From Phenylobacterium sp. CCH9-H3 (GTDB lineage Bacteria; Pseudomonadota; Alphaproteobacteria; Caulobacterales; Caulobacteraceae), in the NCBI RefSeq assembly GCF_001557235.1, contig NZ_LSJI01000046.1, positions 1-45,361 of the forward strand: a DNA stretch of 45,361 bases, given 5' to 3'. Position numbers and translations under genes: made by a program. Shown piece after piece: positions 43,271-45,361 of this stretch (positions are counted from its first letter, which is position 1; each line of letters opens with the position of its first letter). The notes beneath the pieces are model-generated. The model made no database searches and was not told the DNA's origin. It was given only the letters and a program-made list of their open reading frames with translations.

Positions 43271-43906
43271 ATGAAGGTCTACGATACGCCGCTCGCGCCC
43301 AATCCGCGGCGGGTCCGCTGGGTCATGGCCGAGAAGGGGATCACCGACGTCGAGGTGATCACGCTCAACCTCATGGAGGGCCAGCACAAGACGCCGGACT
43401 ATCTGGCCAAGGCGGGCCTGGCCAACGTGCCCATGCTGGAGATGGACGATGGGACCTGCGTCACCGAGTCCATCGCCATCTGCCGCTACCTCGAGAGCCG
43501 CTATCCCGAACCCAACCTGTTCGGCCGCACACCCGAAGAGGTGGCAGTCATCGAGATGTGGCTGCGTCGCGTCGAAATGATGATCGCCACGCCGCTGATG
43601 ATCGGCGTGCGGCACACCCATCCGGCCATGGGGGCCCTGGAGCAGCAGGTTCCGGCCGTGGGCGAGCACAGCCTCCAGGGCGGCGCGCGGGCGTTGAAGG
43701 TGCTGGACCGGCAGCTTGGGGGGCGCGAGTGGATCGCCGCCGACCGCCTGACCATCGCCGACATCGTGGCCTTCATCGGCCTGGATTTCGGCCGGATGAT
43801 CAAGTTCCGGCCGCCGGAGGAGCTGCGCAACCTCGCCCGCTGGGCCGAGGCCATGCGCGCCCGCCCCGCAGCCAAGGCCGGCATGCCGCAGAAGGCGTCG
43901 GCGTAA
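43271..43906 (+). CDS. Glutathione S-transferase
   Basis: This is a 211-aa protein. The thioredoxin-like N-terminal domain shows LAPNPRRVRWVMAEKG (substrate-binding loop; Asn/Pro where a Ser or Cys is common), LANVPMLEMDDG (cis-Pro) and TESIAICRYLE (glutathione contact). The helical C-terminal domain carries ADRLTIADIVAF. The ATG follows GGCAGGAGGACGCCC. A hairpin follows its stop. Confidence 0.93.
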   Translation: MKVYDTPLAPNPRRVRWVMAEKGITDVEVITLNLMEGQHKTPDYLAKAGLANVPMLEMDDGTCVTESIAICRYLESRYPEPNLFGRTPEEVAVIEMWLRRVEMMIATPLMIGVRHTHPAMGALEQQVPAVGEHSLQGGARALKVLDRQLGGREWIAADRLTIADIVAFIGLDFGRMIKFRPPEELRNLARWAEAMRARPAAKAGMPQKASA

Positions 43907-43910
43907 ACGG

Positions 43911-43933
43911 GAGGCGGCCTTCCGGGCCGCCTC
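43911..43933 (+). terminator. Hairpin downstream of the GST gene
   Basis: GAGGCGGCC (43911-43919) and GGCCGCCTC (43925-43933) form a perfect 9-bp stem with a 5-nt loop. There is no T tract. Confidence 0.5.
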
Positions 43934-43955
43934 GGCGTGCGACAGTTCGTCTCGC

Positions 43956-43986
43956 TTGAGGGCGGTCGCGCCGGTCGGGCTACGCT
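43956..43986 (+). promoter_or_regulatory. Possible promoter for the chemoreceptor gene
   Basis: TTGAGG (43956-43961) and GCTACGCT (43979-43986) resemble the Caulobacter housekeeping elements at near-normal spacing, about 50 bp before the predicted TTG start. Weak evidence. Confidence 0.3.
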
Positions 43987-44039
43987 TCTGCAAGGTTTCC
44001 CGTGCGTAAGGCGAGGTCTCGACATCGGAGATCCGCCCT

Positions 44040-45361
44040 TTGAGCCGCCTGTCCCTGTCCACGAAGATCGCCGTCATGGTCGCTGTCGTCCTGACCGTGC
44101 TCGCGGTGGCGCTATGTCTGACCACCATGCGCCTGATGACGGCCGAGGCCACCAAGCTGGCCAACGAGCGGCAGGAATCGAACATGCGCGTGGCCCAGGC
44201 CGTCCTGCAGGAATACGGGGAAGGCTATCGGCTCGAAGGCGAGACGCTCTACATCGGGCGGCAGGCCCTGAACGGCTTCTATGCGCCGGTGGACCGCGTC
44301 CGGGCGCTGGTGGGCGGCACGGCCACCATCTTCGCCGGCGACAAGCGGGTCGCCACGAACGTCAAGAAGCCCGATGGCTCGCGCGCTGTAGGCACGACGC
44401 TCGCCGCCGGCCCTGCGCGCGACGCCGTGCTCGGCCGGGGCGAGCCCTATCGCGGCGAGGCGGATATCCTCGGCACGCCCTATTTCGTGGCCTACGACCC
44501 CATCCGATCGGCGGACGGCAAGGTGATCGGCGTCCTCTACGTCGGGATCCCGAAGGCCGACTTCCTGGCCAGCGTCGCTCAGGCCAACCTGCTGACGGCA
44601 GGCGTCAGCGGCGTGGCGGCGCTGATCGTCGTGATCGCCTGCCTGTTCATCAGTCGCCGGATGTTCGCGCCGCTGAAGGGTCTGGCCGCGGCCATGGAGG
44701 CGCTTGGCCGGGGCGCGTCCGACATCAAGGTGCCCTGGGCGGCGCGGGCCGACGACATCGGCGCCATGTCGCGGGCCGTGATCGGCTTCCAGGAAGCGGC
44801 CCGTGAGAAGTCGCGCCTCGAGAGCGAGGCCGCCGAGCTCCGCGCGGCCACCGACGCCGAGCGGGCCGAAGCGGCGGCCGTGCAGTCGCGGGAGGCCGCG
44901 GCCGACGCGGCCGCGTTCGCCGCGCTGGGCGAGGGTCTGGAGGCCGTGGCCCAGGGCGATCTGACCTACCGCGTCCGCGCCGAGGTTGCGCCCAAGGCCC
45001 AGCGCCTCAAGGACGACTTCAACCGCGCCATCGAGACCCTCCAGGCGACCATCGGCCAGGTGGCTAACGGCGCCGTCGGCATGCGCGGCGAAAGCAGCCA
45101 GATCAGCCAGGCTGCGAACGACCTGTCGCGCCGCACCGAACAGCAGGCGGCGGGCCTGGAGGAGACCGCCGCGGCGCTCGACCAGATCACCGCCACCGTC
45201 CGTCGGACCGCCTCGGGCGCCGCCCAGGCGCGCGAAACGGTGGCCGCCGCCCAAATCGTTGCGGCCCGCTCCGGCGAGATCGTCGGCTCGGCCATCGCGG
45301 CCATGGGCGAGATCGAGAACTCCTCCAGCCAGATCAGCCAGATCATCGGCGTGATCGACGA
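44040..45361 (+). CDS. Methyl-accepting chemotaxis protein with periplasmic Cache domain (truncated by window end)
   Basis: The first 440 residues of a chemoreceptor are present. Membrane segment 1 is at about residues 9-30 (IAVMVAVVLTVLAVALCLTT). A single Cache-type ligand domain is at about 35-185 (FYAPVDRVRALVGGTATIFA; FVAYDPIRSADGKVIGVLYV). Membrane segment 2 is at about 186-207, then HAMP (RRMFAPLKGLAAAMEALGRG). A second HAMP-like stretch (LGEGLEAVAQGDLTYRVRAE) follows, and the start of the methylation/signalling helices (SRRTEQQAAGLEETAAALDQ). The start is TTG at 44040: CGGAG lies 8 nt upstream and the first residues become MSRLSLSTKIAV; the ATG at 44076 lies inside the membrane helix. 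Ligand unknown. Confidence 0.93.
   Translation, partial: MSRLSLSTKIAVMVAVVLTVLAVALCLTTMRLMTAEATKLANERQESNMRVAQAVLQEYGEGYRLEGETLYIGRQALNGFYAPVDRVRALVGGTATIFAGDKRVATNVKKPDGSRAVGTTLAAGPARDAVLGRGEPYRGEADILGTPYFVAYDPIRSADGKVIGVLYVGIPKADFLASVAQANLLTAGVSGVAALIVVIACLFISRRMFAPLKGLAAAMEALGRGASDIKVPWAARADDIGAMSRAVIGFQEAAREKSRLESEAAELRAATDAERAEAAAVQSREAAADAAAFAALGEGLEAVAQGDLTYRVRAEVAPKAQRLKDDFNRAIETLQATIGQVANGAVGMRGESSQISQAANDLSRRTEQQAAGLEETAAALDQITATVRRTASGAAQARETVAAAQIVAARSGEIVGSAIAAMGEIENSSSQISQIIGVID

Overview
The window is about 45 kb of GC-rich (near 70% by eye), densely coding DNA from an alphaproteobacterium of the Caulobacteraceae. Phenylobacterium or Caulobacter is the best guess. The evidence is a near-canonical CtrA N-terminus, the Caulobacter-type operon fliF-fliG-flbE-fliN-flbD followed by flhA, a two-piece (permuted) tmRNA beside the alphaproteobacterial SspB adaptor, clustered GANTC (CcrM) sites, TTAA-type CtrA boxes, and housekeeping promoters of the TTGAC/GCTA type. 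No database search was possible; names rest on motif and sequence recognition.

Layout. (1) 1-12.5 kb, cell cycle and flagellum: the 5' part of ctrA (minus strand), a small membrane protein with 11-residue repeats, fliI-fliJ (plus), a divergent LysR/metallo-beta-lactamase pair, a DUF4282-like membrane protein, flhA, and the fliFG-flbE-fliN-flbD operon (minus). CtrA-like boxes lie upstream of ctrA and fliF, so the master regulator and its probable targets share the window. (2) 12.5-17 kb, trans-translation and an associated gene run: a serine beta-lactamase-like hydrolase, a legumain-like C13 peptidase, a hotdog thioesterase and sspB, all on the minus strand downstream of ssrA. (3) 17-26.4 kb: ilvH and ilvB lie on the same strand but about 5.9 kb apart. 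Between them are a palindromic repeat, a GIY-YIG gene remnant, a small gene between 12-bp direct repeats, a gene with a perfect alphaproteobacterial LexA box on its promoter, a 31-aa ORF with a strong hairpin, RtcB RNA ligase, and several small conserved genes. ilvB has a classical attenuator whose leader peptide carries Ile-Leu-Val-Leu-Val. (4) 26.4-32.7 kb: miaA and serB diverge from overlapping start codons; then a HAD phosphatase, a UrcA-family protein, hflK-hflC and an Mrp-type P-loop ATPase without the CxxC motif. (5) 32.7-45.4 kb: tandem MFS_2 transporters, an SDR dehydrogenase, a DevCAB-like ABC exporter, a LysR/aldo-keto reductase pair, a CNT-family nucleoside transporter, a glutathione S-transferase, and a chemoreceptor cut by the window end.

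The most interesting signals are regulatory: the ilvB attenuator and the split ilvB/ilvH arrangement, the SOS-box gene that may be leaderless, the ssrA-sspB neighbourhood with a divergent tag and duplicated hairpins downstream, and the GANTC cluster upstream of ctrA. I see no CRISPR array, intact insertion sequence, prophage or rRNA, and no clearly new multi-gene system.
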